DNA of 59,405 nucleotides from an uncultured Sphingomonadaceae bacterium (GCA_937873035.1 CALMVA010000090.1:1-59405); one strand, 5' to 3'. Shown: positions 41,676-51,842, numbered from the stretch's first letter. Numbers and translations are program-made. The notes: generated from the sequence alone by a model not told the origin.

Positions 41676-44600
41676 CCCGCAATCTGCGCGAGCATTGCAG
41701 TTGACGGCAGCGCCGTCATCCGTGCCCGGTCAATCATCGCACGGAAGGCCGCAACGCGCGGGGCGTTCGCGGCTTCCCATTTCTCCACCGCATCAATGGG
41801 CTTCTTGCCGCCATGCCGGGCAAGAAAATCAAGCCGCATCGCCTGAAAGTCACGCGCAAGGCCCGCTGCCAGCAGCCGCTCCCACGGGTCACGCGGGGCA
41901 AGCTGCATCGCCGTTCCCTGCGCCCAATCCAGCCCAAGCGCCTCGCCAAGCGCGGTGAACGCCCGCGTCGTGACAAGCACATCGACGCCAGCCCGCGCGC
42001 TGAGTGCGGCCACGCCAATCGCGCCATCGAGTTCGGCCAACTGCACCAGCCGATCGGTGATCTTGCGTGGCGCGCCCGCGTTCAGCAGCCGCTCTTCAAA
42101 AGCGCGTGTCTGCCGACGCGTTTCGGCGGGCAGAATCGTGTCGAGCGATTTGGCGAGCATCTCAACCGCCGGGCGATAGGCGGCAATCGCCTTGTCGTTG
42201 CTGCGCTCTTCCACCGAGTTGCGCAAAATGTCCGCCATGTGCGCACGCATCTCGACCGCCACCTGCTCAAACAGCAGGATGCGCGTGGCTTCCGCCATGT
42301 CGCCCGTCTCGATGGCTTTCCACAGCATCGGCACGTCATAGACCTGCTCGACAATCACAAAGGCCTCGGCGACATCGGCAAGCGTGCAGCCCTCCTCTTC
42401 CGCCAGCTCGAACGGATGGATCAGCCCCAGCCGGTTGACGATGCGATTGGCAATCTTGGTCGCAACGATTTCACCGCGCAGGCGGTGGCTTTCAATGGCC
42501 CTGGCGTGCTCCTGCTGCATTTCAGGCGGGAAGGCAGCCAGAAGGTCAGGCAGTGCCGCTTTGTCCGCACCCAGCGTAGAATGTTCAATGGCATCCTGAA
42601 GCGCAAGCTTGGCAGTTGCCATCACCACCGCGAGTTCCGGTCGCATCAGCCCCTTGCCGTCGAGCGCACGGCGCGTCAGCTCATCATTGGCGGCAATCCC
42701 TTCCACCGCCCGGTCGAGCTTGCCCGTTGCCTCAAAGCCTTCAATCAGCCGGATGTGCGAAGGCAGCGCATCTACCCCGCCCCGCTCGGCAATCGAGAGC
42801 GCCAGCGTCTGAAGGCGATTATCCTCCAGCACGAGGTGGGCAACGTCATCGGTCATGCGTGCGAGCAGATCGTTGCGCGCGGGCATTTTGAGCTTGCCCG
42901 CCGCGACCTGCGCATTGAGCGCGATCTTGATGTTGACTTCATTGTCCGAACAATCGACGCCCGCCGAATTGTCGATGAAGTCGGTGTTGATCCGTCCGCC
43001 CTTCAATGCAAAAACGATGCGCGCAGCCTGCGTGACACCCAGGTTCGCGCCCTCGCCGATCACGCGCGCGCGCATATCTTCCGCGTTGACACGATGCGCA
43101 TCATTGGCGCGGTCGCCCACTTCGGAATTGCTCTCGGCGCGCGCCTTCACATAGGTTCCAATGCCGCCAAACCAGACGAGATCAGCCTGCGACTTGAGGA
43201 TTGCCGAGATGATGGCGGAAGGCTCCATCTCGTTATCTTCCACGCCGAGCAGCTTCTTGATCTGTGCGGACAGCTTGATCGTCTTGGCAGAGCGCGGGAA
43301 GACGCCGCCACCCTTTGAGATGAGCTTGGCATCATAATCCGCCCAGCTTGAGCGCGGCAGCCTGAACATACGCGCGCGTTCCTTCCAGCTTGCCGCTGCA
43401 TCGGGATCTGGATCGAAGAAGATGTGACGATGGTCGAACGCCGCGACGAGCTTGATCGCCTTGGACAGCAGCATCCCGTTGCCGAACACGTCGCCCGACA
43501 TATCACCACAGCCGACAACGCGGACGGGTTCTTTCTGCACGTCAATGCCCAGTTCAGCAAAATGGCGAACGACCGACACCCAACCGCCACGCGCGGTAAT
43601 GCCCATCGCCTTATGGTCATAGCCCACCGAGCCGCCGCTGGCGAAGGCATCGCCCAGCCAAAAGCCACGCTCCAGCGCGATGGCGTTGGCCACGTCCGAG
43701 AAGGTTGCCGTGCCCTTGTCTGCCGCGACGACGAAATAGGGGTCATCGCCATCATGGATGACGACATCCGCGGGGTGAACGACCTCGCCCTTCACCAGAT
43801 TGTCGGTGATCGACAAGAGCGTGCGAATGAAGATGCGGTAGCTTTCGGTCCCTTCGGCAAGCCAGGCATCGCGGTTGGCGGGATCGGGCAGCAGCTTAGG
43901 GTAGAAGCCGCCCTTGGCGCCCGTCGGCACGATGACCGCGTTCTTCACGCGCTGCGCCTTCATGAGGCCCAGAATTTCAGTGCGGAAATCGTCACGCCGG
44001 TCAGACCAGCGCAAGCCCCCACGCGCCACCGGGCCTGCACGCAGGTGAATACCCTCCACGCGCGGCGAATAGACGAACACCTCGCGCCACGGGCGGGGGT
44101 CAGGAAGCCCCGGCACCTTCGCGCTATCCAGCTTGAAGGCAATCGCCTCGGCCGCTGCCGCGGAGAACATATTGGTGCGCAGCGTGGCACGGATGACGGC
44201 GCGGTAAAGCCGCAATATGCGATCATCATCAATCGCCGTCACGCCTGCGAGCGCACGATCAATCGCGCTATCAATGCCATGCGCCACCTTGTCCCCATTG
44301 GCGCGGCGCGCAGGATCGTGCAGCGCGTCGAACAGCCCGACAAGCTCGCGCGCAACGGGGGCCGCGCGTCGCAGCACATCTGCCACCGTGAGCAGGCTGT
44401 AAGGCATCCCCGTTTGTCGCAGATAGCGGAACAGCGCGCGGAACAGCACGACCGAGCGACGGTCGAGCCCGGCCGATACCATCAATTGGTTGAAGCGGTC
44501 ATTTTCAGCCGCACCTTCGAGCACGGCCGAAATTGCATCTTCCAGCAGACCGGCGTTGCGAATGAGCCCGCTTGCGTCCTGACCTTCGGCGAGCGCCAAA

Positions 44601-46276
44601 ATGAAGCGGTGGATATGCCCCAGTTCACCGCCAGCGCCCAAGAGCGTCGGTAGTTCCTCGATCACGCGGAAGCCGAAATTCTCAAGCGCGGGCACCGCAT
44701 CAGACAGGGCAACAGCGCCAAGGCTGTATATTTTGAGGCGCAGCAGGCTCGGCGCATCATCCGCGTTGCGATAGACCCGCGCGCCGCGCTGGCCAAGGTC
44801 GGCAAGGGCCGCAATCCGGCTGATGTCGTGCGCGGCTTCCCCTGCCCCCGCGCCGTCCCGATAGGCCTGCGGAAAGGCATCGGCATAACGCAGCGCGAGC
44901 CGCGTCGCATTGCCATCGTCGCGCTCGGCCAGCGCCTCTTCCACGGCAGGCCGCCAGCCGCGCACCATCGCTTCCAGATCACGGTTGAGCGCCGCCACAT
45001 CTGGCAGGCCCCCGCCATCGCGAATGTCGATCGTCAGGCGGATCAGGATGATGCCGCTGTCATCAAGGTCCATCGCCCAGCTCAGGAGCGGCGCATCGCT
45101 TGCCTTGCAGATCATGTCGGTAATCGCGTGGCGGCGCGCGGTCGACCATTCGTCGCGCGGCAGCCAGACAAAGGCGTGAAGGTGGCGCGCCAGCGGACTG
45201 CGCGTAACCGCAATGCTCGGTCGCGGACGATCCGCCAGCGACATCGCGGTCAGCGCGACAGCTTCCAGCGACTCATCATCCATGGCGATCAGCAGATCAC
45301 GCTGAAGTGCTGTCACGGCGTGCGTCAGCGCCTTGCCGGCATGGCCTGCGGGGTCAAAGCCGAGCTTGGCCTGCAACCGACCCAGCCGCGCTTTCAGCAC
45401 CGGAATTTCAGCGGGCGGCTCGTTCATGGCAGCACTCGTCCACAAACCGGCGTGGATCGACAGCGCATCCCCACACGGCATCACCACCAGCTCCACCGGC
45501 ACACGACGATGGATCATCGAAATCATGTTCGATTTGAGCAGCAGCGGTGCCTCTCCACCCTTGGCAAACCAGTCAAACGCACGCTTGCGCGCCGCCGGTG
45601 ACAAAAGCTGCGCACCCAGATCGCGCGCGATGCCAAGCGGCGCGGCAATCGCTCCATCACGCCCAAAACGCGCATGGCCCAGCAATGTCAGCTTGTTGTC
45701 GCCAAACCAGCGCAGCAGATCGCCACCATCGCTCACACCAAGTGCTGAGGCATCTTCTGCCAGCACCGCCTGCATGGCAGGCCAGTCGGCAACGGCCGCG
45801 CGCACCTGCGTCAACAGCGCAAGGATCGCCTCTTCAATCTGGCGACGCACCCGTGCATCGGCGCGCTCGACTTCCATGTAGATAATCGACTCATTCCGGC
45901 CCGATCCACGCGCGCCAATCGCCTCAAGCTCGCCCTCCGCCGAACGGGTTATGCCCGCAACAGGGTGGAGCACACGCGCAACCGCAAGGCCGTGCGCGCC
46001 GACTTCTGCCGCAACCGAGTCGACCAGAAACGGCATATCGTCATTGACGATGCCGATCCGCATCCGGCGGTGCGCGCCTTCGGTCGGGATGCTTTCGATG
46101 GCGATGCTGGGTGTGCCGGGCTGGCGCCACGCCAGCACAGCGAGAAGAAACTCGCTCGCGGCCCGGCGCTCCTTGCCGACAAAATCGACCAGCTCGCCCG
46201 GCAGCGCGCCTTCGACCAGCAGTTTTTCAAGTTTTGGGATGAAGGTTGATTGGTGAGTATCGGCGGTGTTCGCCAT
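41645..46276 (-). CDS. NAD-specific glutamate dehydrogenase, 170-180 kDa class
   Basis: A 1543-residue enzyme oxidising glutamate to 2-oxoglutarate and ammonia. The long N-terminal part has ACT-like segments; the catalytic core lies around 'GPVARGGLRWSDRRDDFRTEILGLMKAQRVKN' and 'VIVPTGAKGGFYPKLL' with the substrate lysine. Further blocks 'GFWLGDAFASGGSVGYDHKAMGITARGGWVSV' and 'VGCGDMSGDVFGNGMLLS' bind NAD. Length and motifs match the large GDH class of alphaproteobacteria and Pseudomonas. It follows the PAS-protein gene by about 150 bases on the same strand. Confidence 0.95.
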   Translation of the reverse strand: MANTADTHQSTFIPKLEKLLVEGALPGELVDFVGKERRAASEFLLAVLAWRQPGTPSIAIESIPTEGAHRRMRIGIVNDDMPFLVDSVAAEVGAHGLAVARVLHPVAGITRSAEGELEAIGARGSGRNESIIYMEVERADARVRRQIEEAILALLTQVRAAVADWPAMQAVLAEDASALGVSDGGDLLRWFGDNKLTLLGHARFGRDGAIAAPLGIARDLGAQLLSPAARKRAFDWFAKGGEAPLLLKSNMISMIHRRVPVELVVMPCGDALSIHAGLWTSAAMNEPPAEIPVLKARLGRLQAKLGFDPAGHAGKALTHAVTALQRDLLIAMDDESLEAVALTAMSLADRPRPSIAVTRSPLARHLHAFVWLPRDEWSTARRHAITDMICKASDAPLLSWAMDLDDSGIILIRLTIDIRDGGGLPDVAALNRDLEAMVRGWRPAVEEALAERDDGNATRLALRYADAFPQAYRDGAGAGEAAHDISRIAALADLGQRGARVYRNADDAPSLLRLKIYSLGAVALSDAVPALENFGFRVIEELPTLLGAGGELGHIHRFILALAEGQDASGLIRNAGLLEDAISAVLEGAAENDRFNQLMVSAGLDRRSVVLFRALFRYLRQTGMPYSLLTVADVLRRAAPVARELVGLFDALHDPARRANGDKVAHGIDSAIDRALAGVTAIDDDRILRLYRAVIRATLRTNMFSAAAAEAIAFKLDSAKVPGLPDPRPWREVFVYSPRVEGIHLRAGPVARGGLRWSDRRDDFRTEILGLMKAQRVKNAVIVPTGAKGGFYPKLLPDPANRDAWLAEGTESYRIFIRTLLSITDNLVKGEVVHPADVVIHDGDDPYFVVAADKGTATFSDVANAIALERGFWLGDAFASGGSVGYDHKAMGITARGGWVSVVRHFAELGIDVQKEPVRVVGCGDMSGDVFGNGMLLSKAIKLVAAFDHRHIFFDPDPDAAASWKERARMFRLPRSSWADYDAKLISKGGGVFPRSAKTIKLSAQIKKLLGVEDNEMEPSAIISAILKSQADLVWFGGIGTYVKARAESNSEVGDRANDAHRVNAEDMRARVIGEGANLGVTQAARIVFALKGGRINTDFIDNSAGVDCSDNEVNIKIALNAQVAAGKLKMPARNDLLARMTDDVAHLVLEDNRLQTLALSIAERGGVDALPSHIRLIEGFEATGKLDRAVEGIAANDELTRRALDGKGLMRPELAVVMATAKLALQDAIEHSTLGADKAALPDLLAAFPPEMQQEHARAIESHRLRGEIVATKIANRIVNRLGLIHPFELAEEEGCTLADVAEAFVIVEQVYDVPMLWKAIETGDMAEATRILLFEQVAVEMRAHMADILRNSVEERSNDKAIAAYRPAVEMLAKSLDTILPAETRRQTRAFEERLLNAGAPRKITDRLVQLAELDGAIGVAALSARAGVDVLVTTRAFTALGEALGLDWAQGTAMQLAPRDPWERLLAAGLARDFQAMRLDFLARHGGKKPIDAVEKWEAANAPRVAAFRAMIDRARMTALPSTAMLAQIAGQARVLLNRA

Positions 46277-46302
46277 GTCGTTTTTCTCGCATATCCTGTA
46301 AA

Positions 46303-46317
46303 GCGCCGCTTCGGCGC
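46303..46317 (-). terminator. short GC hairpin between the PAS and glutamate dehydrogenase genes
   Basis: Stem GCGCCG/CGGCGC with a 3-base loop, followed on the minus strand by TTTACA. A weak terminator or attenuator at best, about 108 bases after the PAS-protein stop. Confidence 0.3.
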
Positions 46318-46424
46318 GTCATGCGAGCAGATATGCGCCTGCCCACAGGGCTTCTCAACCCCATAGGCAGCGAATTAGGCTTTGCTGTAGCGTTAATGCC
46401 GCACTTGGTTGGCAATGGCGGCGA

Positions 46425-47726
46425 TCAGAGCGTGCGCATCGCCCGATCGACCAGCGCCTCATCCCCAGCCTTGCCGATAACAGCGACATGGCCATCATCC
46501 ACGCGACGCGCGATGAGCACGACAAATTCTGAGTCAGCCTCGATCTGGACGATGCCGAGCGCGGGCATGGTGCGTGCCTTTTCTACATTTACAGGCGCGG
46601 CGAGCTTGACCTTGCGTTCAGGACGACGCGATGCACGTTCAGCAGAAACAATGCCCTTGAGAGCACCGGGAAAGGCTTCGAGCCACGCCGTAAACGCGCC
46701 AACCCCCAGCGCCTGCTTGCGGGCATAGCTCAACGCGGCACCAAATTCTGCAAGGCGGGTCTTGTCGTAATCGACGCCGAAGACGAGCTTGACGATGGGC
46801 GTCATCGGCGCGCGTTCCTGCGCCTTTATGCCGCTATCGGCCAGAAGTTCGGCATATTCGTCCGGGCGCGCATCGGCGACGAGCGCGAAATCATAAGCAA
46901 GGCCAAGCGCACGATACAGCTTGGCGCGGCTGCGGCCTTCGGCCTGTTTGGCAATATCTGCCCCGGTGCGTGCGGCATGGAGCAGATCGCCCAGACCTTC
47001 GCTGCCATCGGCGACAAACTCGAAATCCTCGTCTTCCTCGTCGTCCGCTTCAGCCGACAGCGGCGCAAGCGGCGGCGGCGGAGACATTCCCTGCTCAAGT
47101 GCTGCACTGGGGCCATCCGCCCATGCAGGAACGGTCGGAACGATCTGAACCGGCGGCTGCATCACTTGTTCAATGGCGTCAGTCAGTTCCAGCGTCAGCG
47201 CCTCATCGGCGACTTCCTTCCAGTTGATGACGCCATAGATGAAATCAATGGTGTCATCGTCGGACGAAAACGGCATCAGGATGCCGCGATAAAGCGTGTT
47301 GTTGCCCCGATGGTTGACGAATTCTGCCTCGAAGCCAATCGGTGCCTTGTTGGCGATGATCTGGAGATAATGATCCGTCAGGCGCGAGATGAGCGAGCGC
47401 GACGGGACATCGGCGACCGAACGAACATCCTCATCCAGATTACATTCGGCGCGCAGCTTGCCGCCAAGATAAGCGATCGACGGGTTTTCGCTGCCGGTTG
47501 AGAAATCGATAAGCACCGAGTGCGGGCCGAAATCGACAAGCGAGTCTGGATCGAGATCTTCAATCGACGGGTAGGTGCGGCCCTGCAGAAGCGAAGCCCA
47601 GTAATTATAGGCGCGCACGTGCATCCGGCGTTCGTCGGTGCCAATCGCAGGCGGAGCTTCCACTGCGGAATCCGCAGTGTAATAGTCAGGTTCCTGTTCC
47701 TGTCCGAAAGCGCCGTAGCGGTCCAT
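46425..47726 (-). CDS. PAS-domain protein of unknown role
   Basis: A 433-residue soluble protein. Residues about 35-165 resemble the alphaproteobacterial PAS_5-type domain ('WASLLQGRTYPSIEDLDPDSLVDFGPHSVLIDF', 'SRLTDHYLQIIANKAPIGFEAEF', 'GILMPFSSDDDTIDFIYGVINW'). A low-complexity Pro/Asp/Glu linker (about 200-235) leads to a helical C-terminal half with no output domain that I recognise. It is upstream of the glutamate dehydrogenase gene on the same strand and may be linked to it. Confidence 0.78.
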   Translation of the reverse strand: MDRYGAFGQEQEPDYYTADSAVEAPPAIGTDERRMHVRAYNYWASLLQGRTYPSIEDLDPDSLVDFGPHSVLIDFSTGSENPSIAYLGGKLRAECNLDEDVRSVADVPSRSLISRLTDHYLQIIANKAPIGFEAEFVNHRGNNTLYRGILMPFSSDDDTIDFIYGVINWKEVADEALTLELTDAIEQVMQPPVQIVPTVPAWADGPSAALEQGMSPPPPLAPLSAEADDEEDEDFEFVADGSEGLGDLLHAARTGADIAKQAEGRSRAKLYRALGLAYDFALVADARPDEYAELLADSGIKAQERAPMTPIVKLVFGVDYDKTRLAEFGAALSYARKQALGVGAFTAWLEAFPGALKGIVSAERASRRPERKVKLAAPVNVEKARTMPALGIVQIEADSEFVVLIARRVDDGHVAVIGKAGDEALVDRAMRTL

Positions 47727-47904
47727 GTCCGTTGCCCCTCAAAAATCAGTCATCGCCCTTGTGAATGAATTTGGTTGATACGAAGTTAATTTCTGCCGAT
47801 CCGGCATCAACATCAGCAGTTTGGCGGTCGCGATGCGATAATGCCCCGCCCGAATCGGTAACGTTCGAAGCGATAGCAATAAGTTTTCTACGCACAACGG
47901 CCTC

Positions 47905-47915
47905 GACGTAACGTC
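47905..47915. promoter_or_regulatory. operator-like palindrome upstream of the acyl-CoA dehydrogenase operon
   Basis: GACGT-A-ACGTC is a perfect 11-base palindrome in the 283-base divergent region between the PAS gene and the first acyl-CoA dehydrogenase. A TTGACA at 47952-47957 could be a -35 box but no good -10 follows. Nothing else definite was seen in this region. Confidence 0.3.
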
Positions 47916-48009
47916 ACCTGAAAATGGCGGACCTCTCAAGCCAAAAGGCGATTGACAGCAGGCCGCGACTTCCTTTTCTGGACGACAAACTTCACGGAGA
48001 GATGCAGCA

Positions 48010-49107
48010 ATGAATTTCCAGTTTTCAGAAGAAGCTGAGGCGCTGCGCGATCAGGCGCGACGTTTTCTTGAGGACAAGTCCGGGCGCGAAAAGGCGCGTG
48101 CAGTCATGGAGTCGGGCGTCAGCCACGACGCAGCTCTCTGGGCAGAAATCGTAGCGCTCGGCTGGACCGCGCTACGAATTCCCGAAGAGCATGGCGGGCT
48201 GGGGCTCTCGGTGCTGGAGCTGTGCGTGCTCGCTGAGGAGATTGGCCGAGTCGTCTCGCCGGTGCCCTTCACATCCTCGGTGCTGCTTGCGACCGAAGCC
48301 TTGATTGCCACGGGCACGGATGCCCAAAAGGCCAAGTGGCTGCCCAAGCTGGCAGACGGTTCGGCTATCGGCACGGTGGCGCTTGCTGAAGGCACGGGCA
48401 CGCCCGGCGCCAAGTCGGCCATCTCGGTTGCTGGCGGCAAGGCCAATGGCACCAAGGTGCCGGTGCAGGACGCTGCCTCGGCCGACTTCATCATCTTTTC
48501 TGGCGCAGATGGCCTTTACCTCGTTGAAACGGGTGCGGCAGGCGTCTCGGTTGATGCGGTTGAAACGATTGACCTTGTGCGCCGCTCATCGCGCGTCAGC
48601 CTGAAGGATGCGCCGGTCGAAGCGCTTGAAGGCGGTCGCGCCGCGCTTGAGAAGTTCCTTCAGTCATCCGCTGTTCTTCTTGCTTTTGAAGGGCTGGGCG
48701 GGGCCGATGCCGCGATGGACATGGCGCTTGCCTATGCGCGCGAACGCGTGGCCTTTGGCCGCAAGATCGCGGGCTATCAGGCCGTCAAGCACCGTCTGGC
48801 GGATATGTACATCAAGAACCAGCTCGCCCGCAGCCATGCCTATTATGGGGCATGGGCGGTGCTCACTGACGCGCCCGAACTGGTGCAGGCAGCAGCCGGT
48901 GCGCGCCTCGCTGCAATGGACGCCTTCCAGTTTGCCGCGGAAGAAAATGTCCAGCTGCATGGTGGCATCGGCTTTACGTGGGAAAGCGACTGCCAGTTCT
49001 ATTATCGCCGCGCGCGCCTGCTGACGCTGGCGCTTGGCGCCAAGGCACATTGGTCCGACGTGTTGGTGCGCTCGCTTGAGCAGCGCAATACGATGATGGC
49101 CGCATAA
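48010..49107 (+). CDS. acyl-CoA dehydrogenase, smaller subunit type
   Basis: A 365-residue FAD-dependent acyl-CoA dehydrogenase. 'LRDQARRFLEDK' N-domain, 'ALGWTALRIPEEHGGLGLSVLELCVLAEEIGRV' and C-terminal 'AMDMALAYARERVAFGRKIAGYQAVKHRLADMYI' and 'AAEENVQLHGGIGFTWESDCQFYYRRARLL' are recognisable. It is somewhat shorter than its neighbour, as in paired alpha/beta dehydrogenases. GGAGAG precedes the ATG; the second dehydrogenase begins 13 bases after its stop. Confidence 0.9.
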   Translation: MNFQFSEEAEALRDQARRFLEDKSGREKARAVMESGVSHDAALWAEIVALGWTALRIPEEHGGLGLSVLELCVLAEEIGRVVSPVPFTSSVLLATEALIATGTDAQKAKWLPKLADGSAIGTVALAEGTGTPGAKSAISVAGGKANGTKVPVQDAASADFIIFSGADGLYLVETGAAGVSVDAVETIDLVRRSSRVSLKDAPVEALEGGRAALEKFLQSSAVLLAFEGLGGADAAMDMALAYARERVAFGRKIAGYQAVKHRLADMYIKNQLARSHAYYGAWAVLTDAPELVQAAAGARLAAMDAFQFAAEENVQLHGGIGFTWESDCQFYYRRARLLTLALGAKAHWSDVLVRSLEQRNTMMAA

Positions 49108-49120
49108 GGGAGACGAAAAG

Positions 49121-50353
49121 ATGGATTTCGAAGACACCCCCGAAGAAGCCGCCTATCGCGCTCAGGTGAAGGCCTGGCTTGAAGCCAACAAGGACGCCAT
49201 CCAGCAGGAAGACTTTTCGAGCCGCGCCGATTCGGTCGCCGCTGCGAAACGCTGGCAGGCCCGCAAATATGAAGCAGGCTATGTTGGCATCACCTGGCCC
49301 AAAGCGGTTGGCGGGCAGGGTGGCAACGCCATGCAGCAGATCATCTTCAATCAGGAAGAAGCCAAGTTCAACGCGCCAACCGGGCTTTACGCGATTGGCC
49401 TTGGGATGTGCATCCCGACCGTGTTCACCCACGGCCTTTCGCCCGACATCGCCCAGCGCTACGTGCCGGTGGCGATGAAGGGTGAGGAAGTCTGGTGCCA
49501 GCTCTTCTCCGAACCTGCCGCAGGCTCCGACCTTGCAGGCATCCGCACCCGCGCAGAACGGGACGGCGATGAATGGGTCATCAACGGCCAGAAAGTCTGG
49601 ACCTCCGGCGCGCATCTGTCTGACTTTGGCATCGTCGTGACGCGCACCGATCCCAATGTGCCCAAGCACAAGGGGCTGACGATGTTCATTGTCGACATGA
49701 AGGCGCCGGGCGTTGAAGTCCGCCCGATCAGGCAGATGTCGGGCGGCAGCGAGTTCAACGAAGTTTTCTTCACCGATGTCCGCATCAAGGACACGCATCG
49801 TCTGGGCGAAGTCGGCGAAGGCTGGAAGGTATCGCTCACCACGCTGATGCACGAGCGCCTTGCGGTCGGCGGCAAGCCTGCGAGCGCACCGGGCGTGCAG
49901 GAAATGATCGAACTCGCCCGCGCGATTGATCTGGAAGAAGGCAATGCGCTTGAGCAGAGCCATGTCCGCCAGCGCATCGCCGATGCGTATATCGCGGATC
50001 GCGGCATCGCGCTTACCCGGATGCGCACCATCTCTGCCCTGTCGTCAGGCCGCACGCCGGGGCCGGAATCGTCGATCTCCAAGGTCGTCGTCGCCAAGAC
50101 CATGCAGGATGTGGGCTCCTTTGCCGCAGACCTGTGCGAGAGCGCGGGGCTGCTGATGGGCAATGATGCGCCGAACCTGCCACACCTCTCGCGCTTCCAG
50201 ACGAGCTATATCGGCTCGGCGGGCCTGCGCATCGCGGGCGGCACCGACGAAATCCTGCGCAACATCATCGCAGAGCGCGTTCTGGGCCTGCCGGGCGAAA
50301 TTCGCCCCGACAAGGACATTCCGTTCAGCGAAGCGACCAAGCTGGGGCTGTAA
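49121..50353 (+). CDS. acyl-CoA dehydrogenase, larger subunit type
   Basis: A 410-residue acyl-CoA dehydrogenase. The flavin/substrate block 'EEVWCQLFSEPAAGSDLAGIRTRAERDGDEWVINGQKVWTSGAHLSDFGIVVTRTD' and C-terminal 'SYIGSAGLRIAGGTDEILRNIIAERVLGLPGE' are canonical. Adjacent to a 365-residue paralogue, it may form an alpha2beta2 complex like the steroid side-chain FadE pairs. The downstream CoA ligase starts 7 bases after its stop, so the three genes form one operon. Confidence 0.92.
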   Translation: MDFEDTPEEAAYRAQVKAWLEANKDAIQQEDFSSRADSVAAAKRWQARKYEAGYVGITWPKAVGGQGGNAMQQIIFNQEEAKFNAPTGLYAIGLGMCIPTVFTHGLSPDIAQRYVPVAMKGEEVWCQLFSEPAAGSDLAGIRTRAERDGDEWVINGQKVWTSGAHLSDFGIVVTRTDPNVPKHKGLTMFIVDMKAPGVEVRPIRQMSGGSEFNEVFFTDVRIKDTHRLGEVGEGWKVSLTTLMHERLAVGGKPASAPGVQEMIELARAIDLEEGNALEQSHVRQRIADAYIADRGIALTRMRTISALSSGRTPGPESSISKVVVAKTMQDVGSFAADLCESAGLLMGNDAPNLPHLSRFQTSYIGSAGLRIAGGTDEILRNIIAERVLGLPGEIRPDKDIPFSEATKLGL

Positions 50354-50360
50354 GCCCGCC

Positions 50361-51842
50361 ATGAAGGTTGATCTGGCCGCGCGGATCGAAACGCTGGGGC
50401 GTGTTGATCCGACGCGGCCATTCCTTGTCCGCGAAGATGGCCGCGTGCTCGATTATGGCGCGCTGCTGGCAGAAACGCAGCGCATGGCCGCCGCGCTGGC
50501 GGCACTTGGCGTCACGCCCGGTGATCGCGTGGCGGCGCAAATCGAGAAGTCACCTGAGGCGCTGCTCCTCTGGTTTGGCTGCCTGTGGATGGGCGCGGTC
50601 TACATGCCGCTCAACACCGGCTATACGCCTGCCGAAATCGCTTACTTCATCAATGATGCAGAACCCGCGCTGGTCATCGTCGACCCTGGTGTTGCGCCCC
50701 CTGAGGGCGTGAAAACGGAAACGCTGGGCACCAAAGGCGATGGCAGCCTCATCACCGCGATGCCCGCCCATGCCACTGTGCCACGCGCCGAGCTGGACGA
50801 CGAGGCACTGGCCGCGATGCTCTATACGTCCGGCACGACGGGCAAGCCCAAAGGCGCGATGATCCCTCGACGCGCGCTCTTCACCAATGCCGCAACGCTG
50901 GCCCAGGCTTGGCGCTTCACACAGGCGGATGTGCTGCTCCACGCGCTGCCCGTTTTCCATGTCCACGGACTGTTCGTCGCCACCAACACCATCGTTGCGG
51001 CAGGCGCGTCGATGCGCTTCCATGCCAAGTTTGATGCCGCCACCGTTCTGGCGGATCTGCCAAACGCAACGGTGCTGATGGGGGTGCCCACCTTCTACAC
51101 CCGTTTGTTGCAATATCCTGATCTCCTCGCCCGCGCCGCAGGCGGCATCCGCCTGTTCGTTTCCGGCTCCGCCCCGCTTCTTGCCGAAACGCATCAGGCC
51201 TTTGCCGCGCTGACCGGCCATGCGATCCTTGAACGCTATGGGATGACCGAAACGCAGATCAACAGTTCGCACCTTTACGAAGGCCCGCGCACACCCGGCA
51301 CGGTTGGGCCGCCGCTGCCCGGCATAAACATCCGCGTGACCGATCCGGCGAGTGGCGCAGCACTGCCCGAAGGCGAGACGGGGATGCTCGAAGTGCACGG
51401 GCCAAATCTCTTCGCAGGCTATTGGCGCAACCCGGCAAAAACCGCCGAAGATATGCGCCCCGATGGCTATTTCATCACGGGCGATCTGGGACGGATCGAC
51501 GAGAATGGCCATGTCGTCATTGTCGGGCGCGGCAAGGATCTCATCATTTCAGGCGGCCTCAACATCTATCCCAAGGAAGTCGAGAGCGAGATCAACCTGA
51601 TTGATGGGGTTATTGAATCCGCCGTGATCGGCGTGCCGCATCCCGACTTTGGCGAGGCTGTTGTTGCAGTTGTGACCGTGACGGACGCAACCGCCGCCTC
51701 AATCGCAACAGGGCTGGACGGCAAGCTCGCCCGCTTCAAACAACCCAAGGCTGTCGAGATCGTCGCAGAGCTGCCGCGCAACACCATGGGCAAGGTGCAA
51801 AAGAACCTGCTGCGCGACCAGTATCGCAGCCGCTTTTCCTGA
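50361..51842 (+). CDS. acyl-CoA synthetase, MatB (malonyl-CoA synthetase)-like
   Basis: A 493-residue adenylate-forming ligase. The start at 50361 gives a normal N-terminus with the upstream gene ending at 50353. 'AMLYTSGTTGKPKGAMIP', 'LERYGMTETQINSSHLYEGPRTPGTVGPPLPG' and 'FITGDLGRIDENGHVVIVGRGKDLIISGGLNIYPKEVE' closely resemble MatB enzymes that activate malonate or methylmalonate, and the catalytic Lys in 'NTMGKVQKNLLR' is present. In context with two acyl-CoA dehydrogenases a fatty or branched acid is also possible. Confidence 0.88.
   Translation: MKVDLAARIETLGRVDPTRPFLVREDGRVLDYGALLAETQRMAAALAALGVTPGDRVAAQIEKSPEALLLWFGCLWMGAVYMPLNTGYTPAEIAYFINDAEPALVIVDPGVAPPEGVKTETLGTKGDGSLITAMPAHATVPRAELDDEALAAMLYTSGTTGKPKGAMIPRRALFTNAATLAQAWRFTQADVLLHALPVFHVHGLFVATNTIVAAGASMRFHAKFDAATVLADLPNATVLMGVPTFYTRLLQYPDLLARAAGGIRLFVSGSAPLLAETHQAFAALTGHAILERYGMTETQINSSHLYEGPRTPGTVGPPLPGINIRVTDPASGAALPEGETGMLEVHGPNLFAGYWRNPAKTAEDMRPDGYFITGDLGRIDENGHVVIVGRGKDLIISGGLNIYPKEVESEINLIDGVIESAVIGVPHPDFGEAVVAVVTVTDATAASIATGLDGKLARFKQPKAVEIVAELPRNTMGKVQKNLLRDQYRSRFS

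Noticed and set aside
41813..44653. Long plus-strand frames inside the glutamate dehydrogenase gene
   Set aside because: They are antisense shadows; the dehydrogenase motifs on the minus strand run continuously through the region.
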